DNA from: Nematostella vectensis
Taxonomy: Eukaryota > Cnidaria > Anthozoa > Actiniaria > Edwardsiidae
Direction of reading: 5' to 3'
Assembly: GCF_932526225.1 (NCBI RefSeq)
Contig: NC_064045.1
Coordinates: 11,588,442-11,652,441, forward strand
Length of the DNA: 64,000 bases
Position 1 is the stretch's first letter; the number at the start of each line of letters is the position of its first letter. The notes under the pieces are model-generated. The model was given only the letters and a program-made list of their open reading frames with translations. It was not told where the DNA came from and ran no database searches. Below, piece after piece: positions 11,549-24,261 of the stretch. The position numbers and the translations under genes are program-made.

Positions 11549-13514
11549 CGCGCGACAAGGTGTTGACATTTCCAAGTGACGCGAGCGCGATGGTGTAACG
11601 TAGTGAGAGCGGTGGAAAGTACGCAAAATGTCACGACGAGAGAAAAAGACGGAAGCTTCAGGGGTGTTACTCAAGTCTGCTTGACCTTGCATGGCCGGGG
11701 AGTGACGAGAGATGGACTGGTTACCCGCGGCATTCGTCCCGACGTTTATGCAAGAGACTGTTTGAGTGTGGGGTCTTAGAGAGGAATAGGAGCGAGAAAT
11801 GGATCCGTAATACTGTAAGGCTAGCGTGGTGAAGCTGCGGCATCCCTCACACGACAGGGCCACGTTAGTTGGAGTCCGATCTCCGAGAGGCACGCACTCA
11901 AGCTTGACATTTGCCGATAAAACTTGTAGTCAAAAGTCAGGCGTAAACAGCGAATTCGGCATTCTCTTCTACTTTTCCCCGCACTTAAATAACTGCAAGT
12001 TGACAAAAATAGCTTTGAAAGCATATAAACACATAGTACCTACCGAAGAGAGCACCGCTTTATCTTATCATTTCCAAGTTTTCGTATTTCGAGCTGGATT
12101 CGGGTCGTTTCCATTCAACAACCAAACTTGTAGATATCTATTTCTATGCTTCTCTACAAGATTTTCTCCTTGGCAAAGCTTGGCTAAAGCCAAGAAAAAA
12201 GACGTACAAACGATGGATGGAAGGGCGAAGGATGGGTTCGGAAAAAGAAGGAAAGACGTCAATTTTATAAACTTCGTCGGAGCTATGAAAAAATCGTGTG
12301 TCGATATATTTCTAGCACTCAAACAGTTAAAGCCGTGATGGGATGTTGCTGTTTTATTATACCTAGTTCCTAACTAGTAATTCAGCTAGTTTGTTCATAC
12401 ATTATCCCATAAAAATGATAGAAATTGTGCGATTGATTGTTCGTAAACAAACGTCGCGTTTGTTTTAGAAAATATTGTTATTTTTTTGCTTTTACTTCAT
12501 TCAAGAAGTGAACTAATCTTAAGCTTTTTATGGGATAACTTTTTAACTGTAAATAAAGAACGATTTCTTATCTGGAGATTCTTCATCACATTTAAGTTCT
12601 GTCAGCTCTTTTATGAAAGATATCGAGCGAGGAACGGTATAAGTTATATTTTGTGAGTTCGAAGAACATTTAAAATTAAAAATGAATTCTGGTTTTAAAT
12701 TTTAGAAAAAAAAAGGTTCATGAGGGGTAATAGGTTGTAAAAAGATCTGCTTTACCTACACAGTTTCCTTTATGCATATGATTCTTTTTCACAAAAAGAT
12801 ATCTTGAATACCCCAGCTCAACGTTTTCATAGAACATCTCAAAACTCCCATCTCCTCAATTTTCATAGAAAACTAAAGACAGCTTTTTGTTGGGAGCATT
12901 TAGTTCGATACCTATAGTTTTTCTCTACAGCTTTTCCTAAGAAAAAAATCAAAAGGTAATTCAACCTCTGGCTCATTAGCCCCTAAAAAACAGACTTCAT
13001 ATATTAATTTTTTGTTCAAGGTTCTATTTTAAAGGTTTCTTGGAATTATTTTTTATTTTAGGTTTATCAATAAGGTTTTGTGCAGCATAATATTTATATC
13101 TTTAGTATTCTTCCGAAGCGTTTTGTCACTGTTCTCCCATTTTTTTCAGGCGAATCCCAACTCAAGCAAGCTGCCAGCTTTAAAGGCATGATGCTAGGGC
13201 AGGATGTATTCATTAATACAGCTAAGTAACAAAAAGATAGATAATAATTACAAATGAAAACTTGTTTTAAAAAAATGAACCAGGCTAATAAAATAAACTA
13301 AAAGTAGTCAGAGACTTTGAAAACAAGTTAGAGTGGTTTATTTTTATTCACCCTTTGACAAAGAGGCTGGTACAAAACACTGACCAACATTGGCCCTTAT
13401 TGCAAATGTACTAAATGGGTTTTCTAGTAAAAAAAAATAGTTTCAATTTGAACTAATTAACTGCACAGGGTTTTGTGAGCAATCTACTTTTTAAATAGAT
13501 GATATGAAACCAAG

Positions 13515-13648
13515 AAAAATCAAGAAAATCTAGTAGTAGGACAATGTGAAAGGAAGAAAGGGAATTTGGACAGTGTAGGCAAGTATGGAGCACATTTACT
13601 GGCAAAAACGATGTGCTAATGTATAGAAACGTGTTGTGTGCTGATATG
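13515..13648. repeat. Direct repeat, copy 1 (about 130 bp)
   Basis: This stretch recurs at 14052-14182, offset 537 bp. Shared runs include ATCAAGAAAATCTAGTAGT, GGAATTTGGACAGTGTAGGC and GAGCACATTTACTGGCAAAA. Copies differ by a few substitutions and a small indel, so this is a fairly recent local duplication. Confidence 0.85.
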
Positions 13649-14051
13649 AATACAGCTCAATACTTAGGAATCTGAGATGATATTTGCAAAAATATCATTG
13701 TACCAGCATTGTACCATTTGACCTTCCATGCAATTATTTCAAAGATAATTTAGCACTGTACATGGAAGTGATGTGAAACAAACTGCATTTTTTTGTAATG
13801 CCACACCAAGCCCTATTTTATTTTTTAACACAAAAATACCAGGTGTACATACCCCTGAAACCATGATGCTTCAATATGGGGGTCTAGTGGGTCCATGGAC
13901 CTCCTCATCGAGGGTCAGTGTTTTGTGTGTCAATTATTCGAAGAGCATTAGCCAAAAAAAAAAAAGGGAAGAAGTTTGATAAAACTGTTTATCCAATATT
14001 TGTAATTTCTATCAAATAACTTTTATTACCCTTCAACTGAGAGAAAATTAT

Positions 14052-14182
14052 AAAAATCAAGAAAATCTAGTAGTGCAATGTGAAAGGAAGAAAGGGAATT
14101 TGGACAGTGTAGGCAAGGAAGGAGCACATTTACTGGCAAAAACGATATGCTAATGTAAAGAAACGCGTTGTGTGTTGATATG
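14052..14182. repeat. Direct repeat, copy 2 (about 130 bp)
   Basis: Second copy of 13515-13648 in the same orientation. See that entry for shared marks. Confidence 0.85.
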
Positions 14183-14466
14183 GGTTTAAATGTTAAAGAG
14201 AATAAAAAAACACCCATTTTACTGTAAAAATCTATAATTTATTTTTAATTCTTCAATGTTCCCTATTGGATGATACCTCCATATACACCCAATAAGTTAA
14301 ACAACAATAAAAATATACATACACACATATTCCACTCTACACCTGTGCATCAAGCACTTTTCTATGAACGGCTTCACTCACACATTACATATGTATGTAT
14401 ACATATGTAGGTATTATAATATGGCTTAAATTGATTGCATGCTGGCTCCGCTTTTAGGCAGTGCCG

Positions 14467-14468
<2 letters not shown>

Positions 14469-14537
<69 letters not shown>
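14469..14537. repeat. (TA)n microsatellite
   Basis: About 34 uninterrupted AT units. The two facing ORFs rich in IYIY are artefacts of it. Confidence 0.98.
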
Positions 14538-14538
<1 letters not shown>

Positions 14539-14589
14539 CGAAATGCACTCTACTTCAAACGTCATCCCCTCTAACGCCCGGACCCCTAA

Positions 14590-14965
14590 CGCTCCGGTTT
14601 TTTTAAGTATCTATAACAAGTTCTCGGTGAAATCAGTTTAGCGTTAACGCCCCCTAGCTTCCTCCCTTCTCCTCCCCCCGCCCCCCCATAAAAAAAATAT
14701 TATTATATACAGCTACACTGGCCCTTTAAGTATCTAAAAGTGCCACTAATATAATTAATCTGTGAACTAAGTCGTTATAACGCCCCCAACAAAAAATCAT
14801 TAATCTTAATCCAGCTACACCGGCCCTTTAAGTATTAGCTGTCTCTAATATTTTTCGGTGAAATCAGCTAAGCCTTAAGGCCTTCCACCTCCCCTTAATC
14901 TTACGTCCAGCTACACGGACCGTTTATGTATCTATAATTGCCTCTAACATAAATTCTCGGTGTGG
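14590..14965. repeat. Decayed tandem repeat running into the 3' end of the middle BCCT gene
   Basis: Units about 96-102 bp apart begin with CTACAC-GG-CC-TTTA-GTAT near 14713, 14815 and 14911, with a weaker partner near 14595. They share TAAGTATCTATAA-like, CTCTAA and CTCGGTGAAATCAG-like blocks. The rightmost unit overlaps the last roughly 13 codons and stop of the middle BCCT gene (stop at 14926-14924). Confidence 0.65.
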
Positions 14966-17900
14966 ATTGTCATTAATGTCACCATTAGCGACTGGTTTGT
15001 AGCACTCCATATGGTCTTCAAGTTGCAGCGCACTTAATGGGTATACGAACATCGTGGCAAAAAAATCCTCCAACAAGTTGCCATAGATACCATACTTTTC
15101 CCGAATGGTGATCCTAATTCCTGTGGCGTAGGCGACAAAACCCATATATATCGACCAGCCGATATAACCAAGTCCTGTCTCGACGACTTGTAAGATTTCC
15201 AAAAACACAAATGCGTAAAAGGGAATGGCAAGAACAACCACTGTAACAAAAGGCTTGCTGTTGTTTATCTTGCTGGAAGCCTTGCCAAACGGAAACCACG
15301 GGGCCACCGTGGCAACCAGGAGTTTAGCCAATCGGCGTAGAGATGGCCTGTAGATGACATCAAGCATGCTCATGGTGAACTGTGGGCCATTAGGATCCAA
15401 GTCCCCGAATTCGATCTTCAGAGTCCTCCAGAAACAGACGCAGAAAAAGATGAGAATGACGGTGTAGAAGAGGCCTGAGCAAACAGATGCTGCTTGGAGA
15501 GCATTCAACGCTTCTTTCCCTTCCGCCCACAGTAACGCCGTAGCCGTAGCGCCCTCAGTCAAAGCCCAGAATATGCGCTGAGTGACAGGTGGATCTGGAT
15601 GGCCATTGGCTGAGAGGCTGTCAATCACGAGCGAGCCACTGTCGGAGCTTGTGACAAAGTAAAGAACCAAACACACAAGGGATAGGCCAGTGAGGAAAGC
15701 AGAAATGCCTTGGAACTGCGAGATCAAATCAAACCACATACTTGTCGAGCTTCGACACGAAAGTCGGAAAAGTCCGTTGAGAGACTCTGTTGCCATGGCA
15801 CCGCCTAGTGTCGAGTTGCACTCGATACCCGCGAGTGCTGCGTCCCGCTCCATCTTGATTCCCGCTGCGCCGAACGTCGAAAACCACATCACGATGTAGG
15901 TGACCGGGATCGTTAGCGTGTACGTGATGAATTCCTTAATCGTGCGGCCGCGTGAAATTTTCGCGATGAAAATCCCAACAAATGGGGACCATGAGATCCA
16001 CCAGCCCCAGTAGAATATAGTCCAGCTGTTCATCCAATCAGGAGCTTGCTTTTCATCCGGGGCATTTCCAGCTTGTGCGAAGGCGTCGGTGTGGAAGCCG
16101 AGCTGGATAAAGGTCTGCAGATAGTAACCGATGCTCTGGACGAACACGTTCAGAAAGTACCACGTGTCGCCATAGAAGAGTACAATAAGATACATGAAGA
16201 TTCCTACAGAGAAACAAATCTCGCTAAGGCGTCTGATCCCCAGCTTAACACCGCTGACCACTGAGGCTGTGGCCATTGCGGTGATGCACCATATGATGAT
16301 GACTTGGTTTTCTTTACTTTCCCCGATACTCGGGTTGAGTCTGCTAAAGCCAGCATTGAGTTGGATCACTCCGAGACCGAGGCTCGTACACACGCCAAAC
16401 ATAGTGCACACAATCGACAGAATATCGACCATGTCACCGAAGGTGCCGTAGATTCGTTCTCCAATCGCCTGGCAAAGAACAGATTGATAATATGAGTAGG
16501 ACGGGTGAACGCATAGACAGACGATGACAGATTGACATGACTTACGTACGGTAAGACAGACACAGACCATAACACGTCATTAGGACGAACAGATAGACAA
16601 GACGAAGAGAAAAACATAGCCGTAGCAGGTCTCCAATTTATTAAGGGGGGCACGATACAGAAACATTAGGAAAAGAATGGGGGGGGCGCAGCCACGCCCC
16701 TACTGGTCATTTTCTTATATTTTTTGAAAATATTAGGGGGGGCACGTGCCCCCAGTGCCCCACCCTCTGCTACCGCTCTGAAAGACCATAATAGATACTA
16801 GGACAGACAAATAGAGCATACCAGATCGACAGGACGGACAAATAGACATAACTGATGCATACATACAGGACGGACAGACAGACCGTGAGAGATCGATGGG
16901 ACCCCCCCCTTCTAGCAGCCAAAATTACAGTAAATGTATGAGACATTGTCTAAAATACAGGAGAAAATGCCTTGAAAAGGCCTTTTGGACCTCCTGTTAA
17001 AAATCCTGGGTACGCCGCTAATGACAGATCGATAGGATTTACAGACAGGCAGGCAGTCAGAGTAGCAAGTATTACCTGATAAAAGCAGGATCTCATGGTC
17101 ATGGGCATGCCCTTGCGATGTGAGAGGAAGGCCAGAATGAGACCAACAAGCGTGTAGGCGATCCAGCCATGAATTCCCCAGTGGAATATAGTGATGTTTA
17201 TGGCATCTTTGGCGCGCTCATTGTCGGAGTGTCTGAAAAGGAAATGTGAATAGGTTATCTTTGAGAAATACCACGATATCGATATCCTTGGCCGAGTCAC
17301 GCAAAATGAACTCACGGATATGCGCTACACTCAAGATCATTATTTTTTTAAAGAACATCTAGCCTGAGATTCCAACAAAATGTAAGAACATGATAAGAAC
17401 ATGTCAAAGATAGCAGCACAATCTTGTTTTGTTAGTCTGATGCGTCCTAAAAAAATGTAGAATTAAACCTATATTTATGACAACCAAAAATATCATTATT
17501 ACGGATCATGTGGGACTATTCTGTTGCGCATGCGCATTTCATTGAGCGATATGGCGATCAAAATGGCGGATGTGGAATGTTATGACAAAAACTCGCACTG
17601 TTTCAATTCTGGACTGCAGAGATATCTTCTTTGACCAAAAAATTCCCACAGAAGGCAAACATAATGTTTGTATGTAGTTTCGCTCGAATCAGCGATTGCC
17701 CGGATATCGTTTTGCGTGCTAAATATTACCATAAAGATGCTTAACAGCTACCCATTCACAGGAATCGATGGTGGCGTGTTATGATTTCTGCATGAATTTC
17801 GAGAATGATATCTCCGTTGAGGACGACTGTACTGGAGCCCTGCACTATAACAATCTTTCTTATCAAGTTTATCTGATTGGATATTATGATATAAATCCGT

Positions 17901-20900
17901 ACTCTTCCGTTCGGATAAACGTATTTACAACTACGGCGTAATTTGCTTGATTCACCGTTTGAGCTTAAATTGACAGCGATTTTCTCGGGATCTGGGAAAT
18001 AAAACCAATGTTCCCAGACTATGATCACTTTTATTGTCCCTTATTTATCGGGATTTTATGGGTGCCACTTAAAGGAAAATCGGAGAAAGATCTTAAAGTC
18101 CATATAACCTTTCAGAGTTGATAGACTTTGTCAATTCTTTATATTTTCATCTTCCAAATGGTATGTGGTTCGTATAAACCCTATAAAACACGAGTTCGCG
18201 CAAATATCTCAAATCTGTCATATTAGGTATTTGGTCAACCTTCGGAAAAAAGGCCGTGAACTGAAAGGCCCGGGTCCAGTCATTTGTGACGTAGATCGAG
18301 ATGTCAACCAAATTACATGAGAAAACATATGCGCGCGCTAAACTGGTTCCCGTCTTCATGTCCTCTTAGTTATTGCTGAAGAACGTTCGTTGTGTGGTTA
18401 CAACTTTTACCATAATCTTTATATCTTAACCTGGTAGTCAAATGATTATTCAACTTCAGGGAACAAATCTGAAAATTTAGCAGATATGTTTTAGTCTTTG
18501 AATTGTTTTTGCATTGTGCGCGCGCGCTGCATTCGCAATCAAGAATGGCGACATTCTAACGAGCGCGCGCTGTTTTTGAAACCTACAACAAAACGATATT
18601 TTCTTTTTTAGCATACAGTTCTCGACTTTAAATTATTCTTCGCTTCATTGTGGGTAGCATTGCAATAGAAAACAATTCGCCAATATTTAGTTGTATTGCC
18701 GTGGAAAATCGAGTAATAAAACCACACAAATGATGCCACTATGTTGTGCACAGCTATTAATAATTTCATTATTTGTTAAAATTTTAAAACACCTTTAACT
18801 TTACTTGTTTTGTGTCATTTTTGAGGAAAATTACGAGGTCATTATGGTTATTTATTCTTTTGTTCCAAATGTAATTTGCAATTCATCTGGCTCAATTAGT
18901 TTCTCAAGGACAGAGAGCCGAAAATAGTGCCTCCCAATAAATTCTTTAAATGAAACAAACCTGTCAATATGTTGGTAACTTGCTCTAAAAAAGAAAGAAG
19001 GAAAGAAAGGAAAAACACATTTGTTTCATCGTCTAATCATTTAGACATTCTGAGAAGGTGCATAGGATTACTAGCAAGAGAAAAACATTCGAACATCTTT
19101 GCAGATCTAAATCTCGCGCTATGGGTGAGTGGTTTCCCCTAAGGAGAGCCTGCAATCGTCGGATGTCGGTCAGCATCTGCGCGCATGGTCATACATAATA
19201 GTCCCTTGTTTATCATGTGTGTAAATCTCTTTCTAACTGCCTCGTACCCAGGCGCTTACTAGCGTGACCAGACTAAGCCATGACTCATTGCGCTCAATAG
19301 TACATTTCTCACTTGTTTTTACTGACTTCTAATACTTCATAAAGTATCATTTTTTTATACTGAAATTTTTTATTACAACATTATTAGATTTAAAAACAGC
19401 CCGGCCTTAACTAAAAAAATAGGACGTTATTGTAAAGAGTTTATGGTGCAATTATTCGAACAATGTTCCCTTGTCTTCTGGTCAAACAAAAGAACGTTTG
19501 GACCAATAACGTGGCGCTGATTGCTCGGTATGCAAAGACATATATACACGCTGACATGTCTGATACCCGGAAATACATCCAAAATCACTTGAAAGGTGAA
19601 GATCAGACAAAGCTGGAGGGTTGCCTAATATTACGAAGGTGATGAATGTCATCAGACATTCATCAGATCACGTAATCATCAGATCACGTTTCACGGACCG
19701 GGAAAATGGCGTTTCACGGGACCAAAAAAAGGGCTTTTTAATCGTTAAATCACGTTTCACGGACGTCGAAATGGACGATTTTACGTTTATAGTATGGTGA
19801 AAAATGGCCAAATCTCGTTTCACGAAAATACCCTTTACCACCCTGGGTCATGGCCATTATTCTTAGACTAGCAAATTGGCAAACAACTTTAACTCATCTT
19901 AAAGCCCGGCACTTATAAGACGGTTAGAACTCCAAAGTTTTTAAAAGGAATAATAAAAAGAAAAAATTATAAATCCGTGGGGACGGGGCAATTGATTTTA
20001 TGCAAAGAATTATCGAATTGCTCATGTATTTTTTGCGGCTGGAAGTTTTGCCCGATTCTTGCTTTAGAAATTTACTTACTTCCCTGCACAAATAATTTTA
20101 CAGGAATTTGTCTTGCAATTTAAATTTGCTCTGAAAGCTGTAATGTAATTTTTCGGTAAAACCTTCCCACTAATTATTCACCCCTAACATCATGCAAATC
20201 TTTTAAGATTGCCTTTGAAACGCCTCCTAAAGCAGGCGCGCACACAGGGGACTGCGCACCCCACCCCCTCCACTTGGCGGCAAAAAAGTGAGTCATCTTC
20301 ATAAGGAATCTTCAAATTCTATCCTTTCCTTATGATTCCTACCCCCCCCCCCCACCCCCCCCCCCCCCCCGGCCAATCTGGGTACGCGCCTGTAAAGATA
20401 ATGAATACGATTTCGTATGATGGAATATGGTTATGGAGGAAAAATTAAATAGCGAAAGAGGCGGTGATTGTTACTTGTCAGCGTCGCACTTGAAGTCCCA
20501 CCAACTCATTATCTAGTTTCCATTTGTAGTAGCGATGTAATCCTGGCGGCGCGGACCAGAAAATTACAGATCAAAATATCCTCTGGATAGCTCGACCGAT
20601 AATCACTAAAATGAGAACCAGGCCCTCCTATGTCTCTATCGCGCCGGCGAGAAACAAGACAAGGGCCTGATACAAGTACTGTTCGAATCGCATGTTCTCA
20701 TGCCGGATTCCGGCATGGCTCTTGATTGATCAAAAAACAAAGGGTACTCGAATGGGACGCGCTGAGGGGTTCAGCTATATATAGTACCCTAACCCGCCGA
20801 CTGCTCGTTCTCAGAGTAATGAGAAAAAAAGGCTTTGAACGTCAGAGAAATCGTTTTCTATAACATTATAAAAAAATATTTTCCTCTCTTCATTTTTTCG

Positions 20901-23043
20901 GAAAAATTCCGCCTGATACTCAGGTTGATGTTCAATTTTTTTGCCAAGGCCGGTCATTGCGGCGGCTCATTGGTATCGTTTTTCGAAGCGAAGATCTACT
21001 AGTTATATCGAAGGCGCTGGATGTCATAGAAGCTGCTGAATACTACAGACATCATTAGTTGTAGCTATCAAATTTTTGGACAGACCAGGCACCGAAATAT
21101 TCGAGAAATTTGTCTGTGAGAGCACGAAGAATGCTTGGGATTGTTTGCGGCACTTCCCGCGAGTTGTTGATAGAGTGAGCTTAATGGCATTTGTGTTCAA
21201 GCAGCGGTTTGTCTATTTAGACGAAAAAGCCTGTAGCAAATTGGTGATGTGAATATTCTGTGGTAATTTAGTGATGTGTGAATCTACAGTCATATACTTG
21301 AATCGTAAATCTCCTGAGCCGTGAACTATCTTTGCGTTTCAAATCATTTAGCATAAGTTTCCCTCACCGGGGTTCGTCGTTACTAAAATTATTCCCAATG
21401 TAGTTTTGTTTTACATAAATGCTGTTTATAATTTGATTTGGGCATTTGATTGTGCCACCACGCGAGTCATTGGAAAATTGACAGCCGACGTATTTTGACA
21501 GTGGCCTGAAAAGGGGCGGCAGGCGTCGCGTCTAGTATTTGTGTCAGGCGTACACTCAACATCCACTTAATCGCGATGTGCGAGCGCAATTTGTAAGCGA
21601 TTGCCTCCCACTGACCCTCCCACAACATAAACTCTTATTCATAAGACCATAAATAAACAACTACCAACTATAAAAGCGATAATCTAGAAGAGTAATTGAT
21701 TGATTTGACCTTGCTCTCTGCGCGCGCAAGAATTCTCTTCGCGTTTTGTCTCGATACGAAAAGGATCCTAAAAAGCCTTGTAATCCGTGAGTTTTATCCA
21801 CTTAACCTTTTGAGTTAATTTCATTTGAAGGTTCCGGAATGTTTTACTACCTTTTTACTAAGGTTTTACTAATGTTTTACTAATGTTTAACTAATGTTTT
21901 ACTAATGTTTAACTAATGTTTTACTAATGTTTTACTTATGTTTTACTAATGTTTAACTAATGTTTTACTAATGTTTAACTAATGTTTTTCTAATGTTTTA
22001 CTAATGTTTATAACACAGTGATAATACAGTCGTAAGAGGACACCCTCGAGTGGATAAAAAAGGCGTTTGTTTGTGAAATTGTTCACAGAAAGAGACTGGT
22101 CAACTCAAGATGTTAAATCGTGACATGGGTCGGCAGTGTCCAGTGTACCATAAGGCCCATCGGCGTTCCCCGACCCCCCCCCCCCCCCCCACAACGGCCA
22201 AAAGTCCACTTTCGGCTCGCAATAGACGGGCCAAATCCAAAAATAAACAAAAATCCAAAAATATACTGCAATGGCATAAAGAATCCATGTCCTTATCGTT
22301 CTTCCGGGGGTGGTCAGATCTGTATCAGAAAACTCACCGACCTCTCCACCCCCCCCCCCCCCCCCCCCCCGGAAAAAGTAGGTCAACTTTTCTAATTTCG
22401 CACCCACCAGAAAAAAATATTGGGTACGGGCCGATTGCTCGCAATTCTCAAATTTTGCGATTTTTTCAGGATTTTGCTAGTGCTCCGTACGGTTGCAATT
22501 GCTCGCCAAAGACTAACCGTTGTGCACTATTACTGTCCGAAACGAATGGACCGTCTCGTAGAGTACAACTACTTTGAGTGATGTTTGCAAAATTTCTTAC
22601 CTTCCTTGATATCGGTTGCCCCATCGACCTCCAGGCTCATAATGGTAAATGGGTTCAGCGACACCAAAATAAAACAACCCAACGCCGATACCAGCAGCGA
22701 ACAGCATCGTAAAGTATGATACATCATTAAATTCTGGCTTCTCGTCCGGTTTTCCAAGTTTCAGTTTTGAGTACTTGGAAAAATAGATTGCAAGGATAAA
22801 GACGAAGAGGATGTTCAGCGTGGCCACGTACAGCCAAGTCCATTTCTCTGTGACCCACTTTTTCCACTGAGGGAATTGTGCGGCAGCGACCTCCGTCTCG
22901 ACCAAACAAAACACAACCAAACCCCAGATCAGCACTGCCGATACAATACTCACAATCGGGTTAAAGTTCATATGAAGTTTACCGATCGTGAATTTTACCG
23001 TGCGGCATCTCTCATGCGGTTCGACAGCGTCTTTAGAAGACAT
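14924..23043 (-). CDS. BCCT-family transporter, middle paralogue (714 aa, complete)
   Basis: Plasma-membrane secondary transporter of the betaine/choline/carnitine family, probably moving a quaternary-ammonium osmolyte with sodium. Three coding exons: 23043-22601, 17232-17076 and 16468-14924 (443+157+1545 nt, 715 codons with stop). Splice sites are canonical: AAG|GTAAGA; TTTTCAG|ACACTCC; CAG|GTAATA; TGCCAG|GCGATTGG. The TM3 segment LFAAGIGVGLFYFGVAEP is at about residues 113-130. The family signature SWTIFYWGWW is at 348-357, followed by ISWSPFVGIFIAKISRGRT (TM8). YFVTSSDSGSLVIDSLSANG lies in the C-terminal half. BetP keeps a G-M-G-I-G sodium-linked motif where this protein has G-I-G-V-G. Length fits the family (about 500-700 aa). 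The start Met opens the only frame, with a stop upstream. The last 515 codons are one exon, unlike the right paralogue. Confidence 0.95.
16620..16950. repeat. Dispersed G/C-rich repeat in intron 2 of the middle BCCT gene
   Basis: Contains GCAGCCACGCCCCTACTGGT and CGTGCCCCCAGTGCCCCACC, which recur at 43915-44015 and 60900-61005 in the same arrangement, each with an intervening TTTTGAAAATAT-like stretch. A dispersed repeat family with at least three copies here. Short GACAGAC-rich degenerate repeats follow. Confidence 0.75.
20232..20393. mobile_element. CAGGCGCGT-ended MITE
   Basis: Starts CAGGCGCGCACACAGG and ends GGGTACGCGCCTG, an inverted terminal repeat of about 10 bp, flanked on both sides by TAAAG (a 5-bp target duplication). 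Interior marks are GGCGGCAAAAAAGTGAGTCA and GGAATCTTCAAATTCTATC, shared with 29674-29830 and partly with 7780-7870 and 43813-43900. Class is unassigned. Confidence 0.8.
21841..22010. repeat. 11-bp tandem repeat
   Basis: About 15 units of ACTAATGTTTT alternating with ACTAATGTTTA, so the higher-order period is often 22 bp. Confidence 0.93.
22130..22440. repeat. Dispersed repeat with two long C runs
   Basis: C runs near 22176-22190 and 22350-22370. ACAACGGCCAAAAGTCCACT followed by TTCGGCTCGCAATAGACG is shared, inverted, with 61590-61640. The region ends with TGGGTACGGGCC, a motif common to many repeats here. Proline-rich ORFs across it are artefacts. Confidence 0.7.
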
Positions 23044-24261
23044 TGTTATTGCGAAGTGTTTGGCATATGTCTGAGCTCGAAGTATCGTTTTAAAAAGTAG
23101 TAGCGTGCCTTTATCTTGTTCCCAACTAAACTTATCGAGAGTGTTATAAGATATTCACTACTTGACGTCACACACACTTTGTTATTATTGGCTGATCGGG
23201 GCAAAAGATTAAGTAAAGACCCCATTGAGATGTCTGTATAAGTGTATCCTGTTATGGCAAAGGCTTGACTTTTGGATGAGGTACAAGGAAAAAATTATAG
23301 GATTGCGTTCATCTTTGGGGCAGATTTGCTGTATTGTGTCACGCAGTTTTAACAATCAGACAAATGGTTCGAGCCCATGTCTAATAGGAGGAATACCATC
23401 GATACACTTTTTATGTATAAGAAAGTCTTATTTTCAGTTACGGCTAGACCGTTCTTGTCTGTCTTCTTCTTTTTTTAAAGTATAATACCCGATGAAGTAG
23501 TACAAGAAGAGGGCATTTTTTAAGTAAAGTAAAGATTTTACCGTGACTTTTTGGTCAGATCAAAACCGAGGGACAACACTCAAAAAAGCGAATCGGAAAA
23601 GTGTAATTGTGAAGTTTTTCATGTATTTACGTGCACGTGTAGGAAGAGGCCCTGGAACCAGGGTACGGATATGCGAGCTTTAATATCAAAAGCTTTAATA
23701 TTGTTATGATTGTCTGATATTAGGAAGCTCAAAGCTCTCGCTCATTATCAATAAAGACTGACCATTTGTACAACTTGAGCGTACTCTCGCCACTAAATCC
23801 TCCTCACGTGCGGTGATCATACGGTCGTATCGGATGAGATTTTGGGATAATGACATGTGCCCCGCTGATTCTGGGAACTATAAGTCACAGGCAAAACAAA
23901 AAATACCGTACGAGAGAGATGTCACGGAAATGTAACATACCAAGAGAATCTCAATTCATTTTTTGTCTTTCTATACCTCGGTTTTTAATTTCTACACAAC
24001 AGAAACGCTAAGGAGGTCCATTGAATTCTGGCGCATATTTTTATATTATTCACCCGAAATGTACGAATCGTTTTATTTAGAGAGGCAAGCGGGGCGCGAA
24101 CAGACTCGAAGTCCCGGCAAGGATTTTCCACAAATTCATGTTAAAGGAACAGTAAGTTGGGGTCGTTAGTTGTCTTTCTGGTGCAATCTGGGTCGAATTA
24201 TTTCACGTGGTTAGACTGTTTGCTTTATAATTAAAATCAAGATGCCAATGATAATAGACCC

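Larger units (their letters stand above)
11549..14468. other. Intergenic sequence between LTR remnant and BCCT cluster
   Basis: No convincing gene. A 170-codon plus-strand ORF at 11826-12338 shows no domain. TTATCCCATAAAAA at about 12402 and its reverse complement near 12524 bound a small (about 135 bp) palindromic, MITE-like unit. The duplication at 13515/14052 is listed separately. 14331-14400 resembles 27293-27360, both beside (TA)n tracts. Confidence 0.45.
17233..22600. other. Intron 1 of the middle BCCT gene (about 5.4 kb)
   Basis: Holds NRF1-like TGCGCATGCGCA near 17524, alternating CG runs near 18520-18570, a CACGTTTCACGG-type repeat at 19660-19830, the MITE at 20232-20393, a near-perfect CATGCCGGATTCCGGCATG palindrome at about 20699, a CTATATATAG tract near 20776, the 11-bp repeat at 21841-22010 and the C-run repeat at 22130-22440. 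No additional exon recognised. Confidence 0.55.

Noticed and set aside
11826-12338. 170-codon plus-strand ORF
   Set aside because: No domain, no splice context and no codon pattern that stands out. The opposite strand is also open for 84 codons. Left out as likely chance.
14374-14641. IYIY-rich ORFs on both strands
   Set aside because: Product of the (TA)n microsatellite.
20683-20830. Possible small-RNA gene with a TATATATAG box
   Set aside because: No recognisable snRNA or tRNA core motif or fold could be supported by eye.
22100-22577. Proline/glycine-rich ORFs on both strands
   Set aside because: Driven by poly-C tracts in a dispersed repeat.
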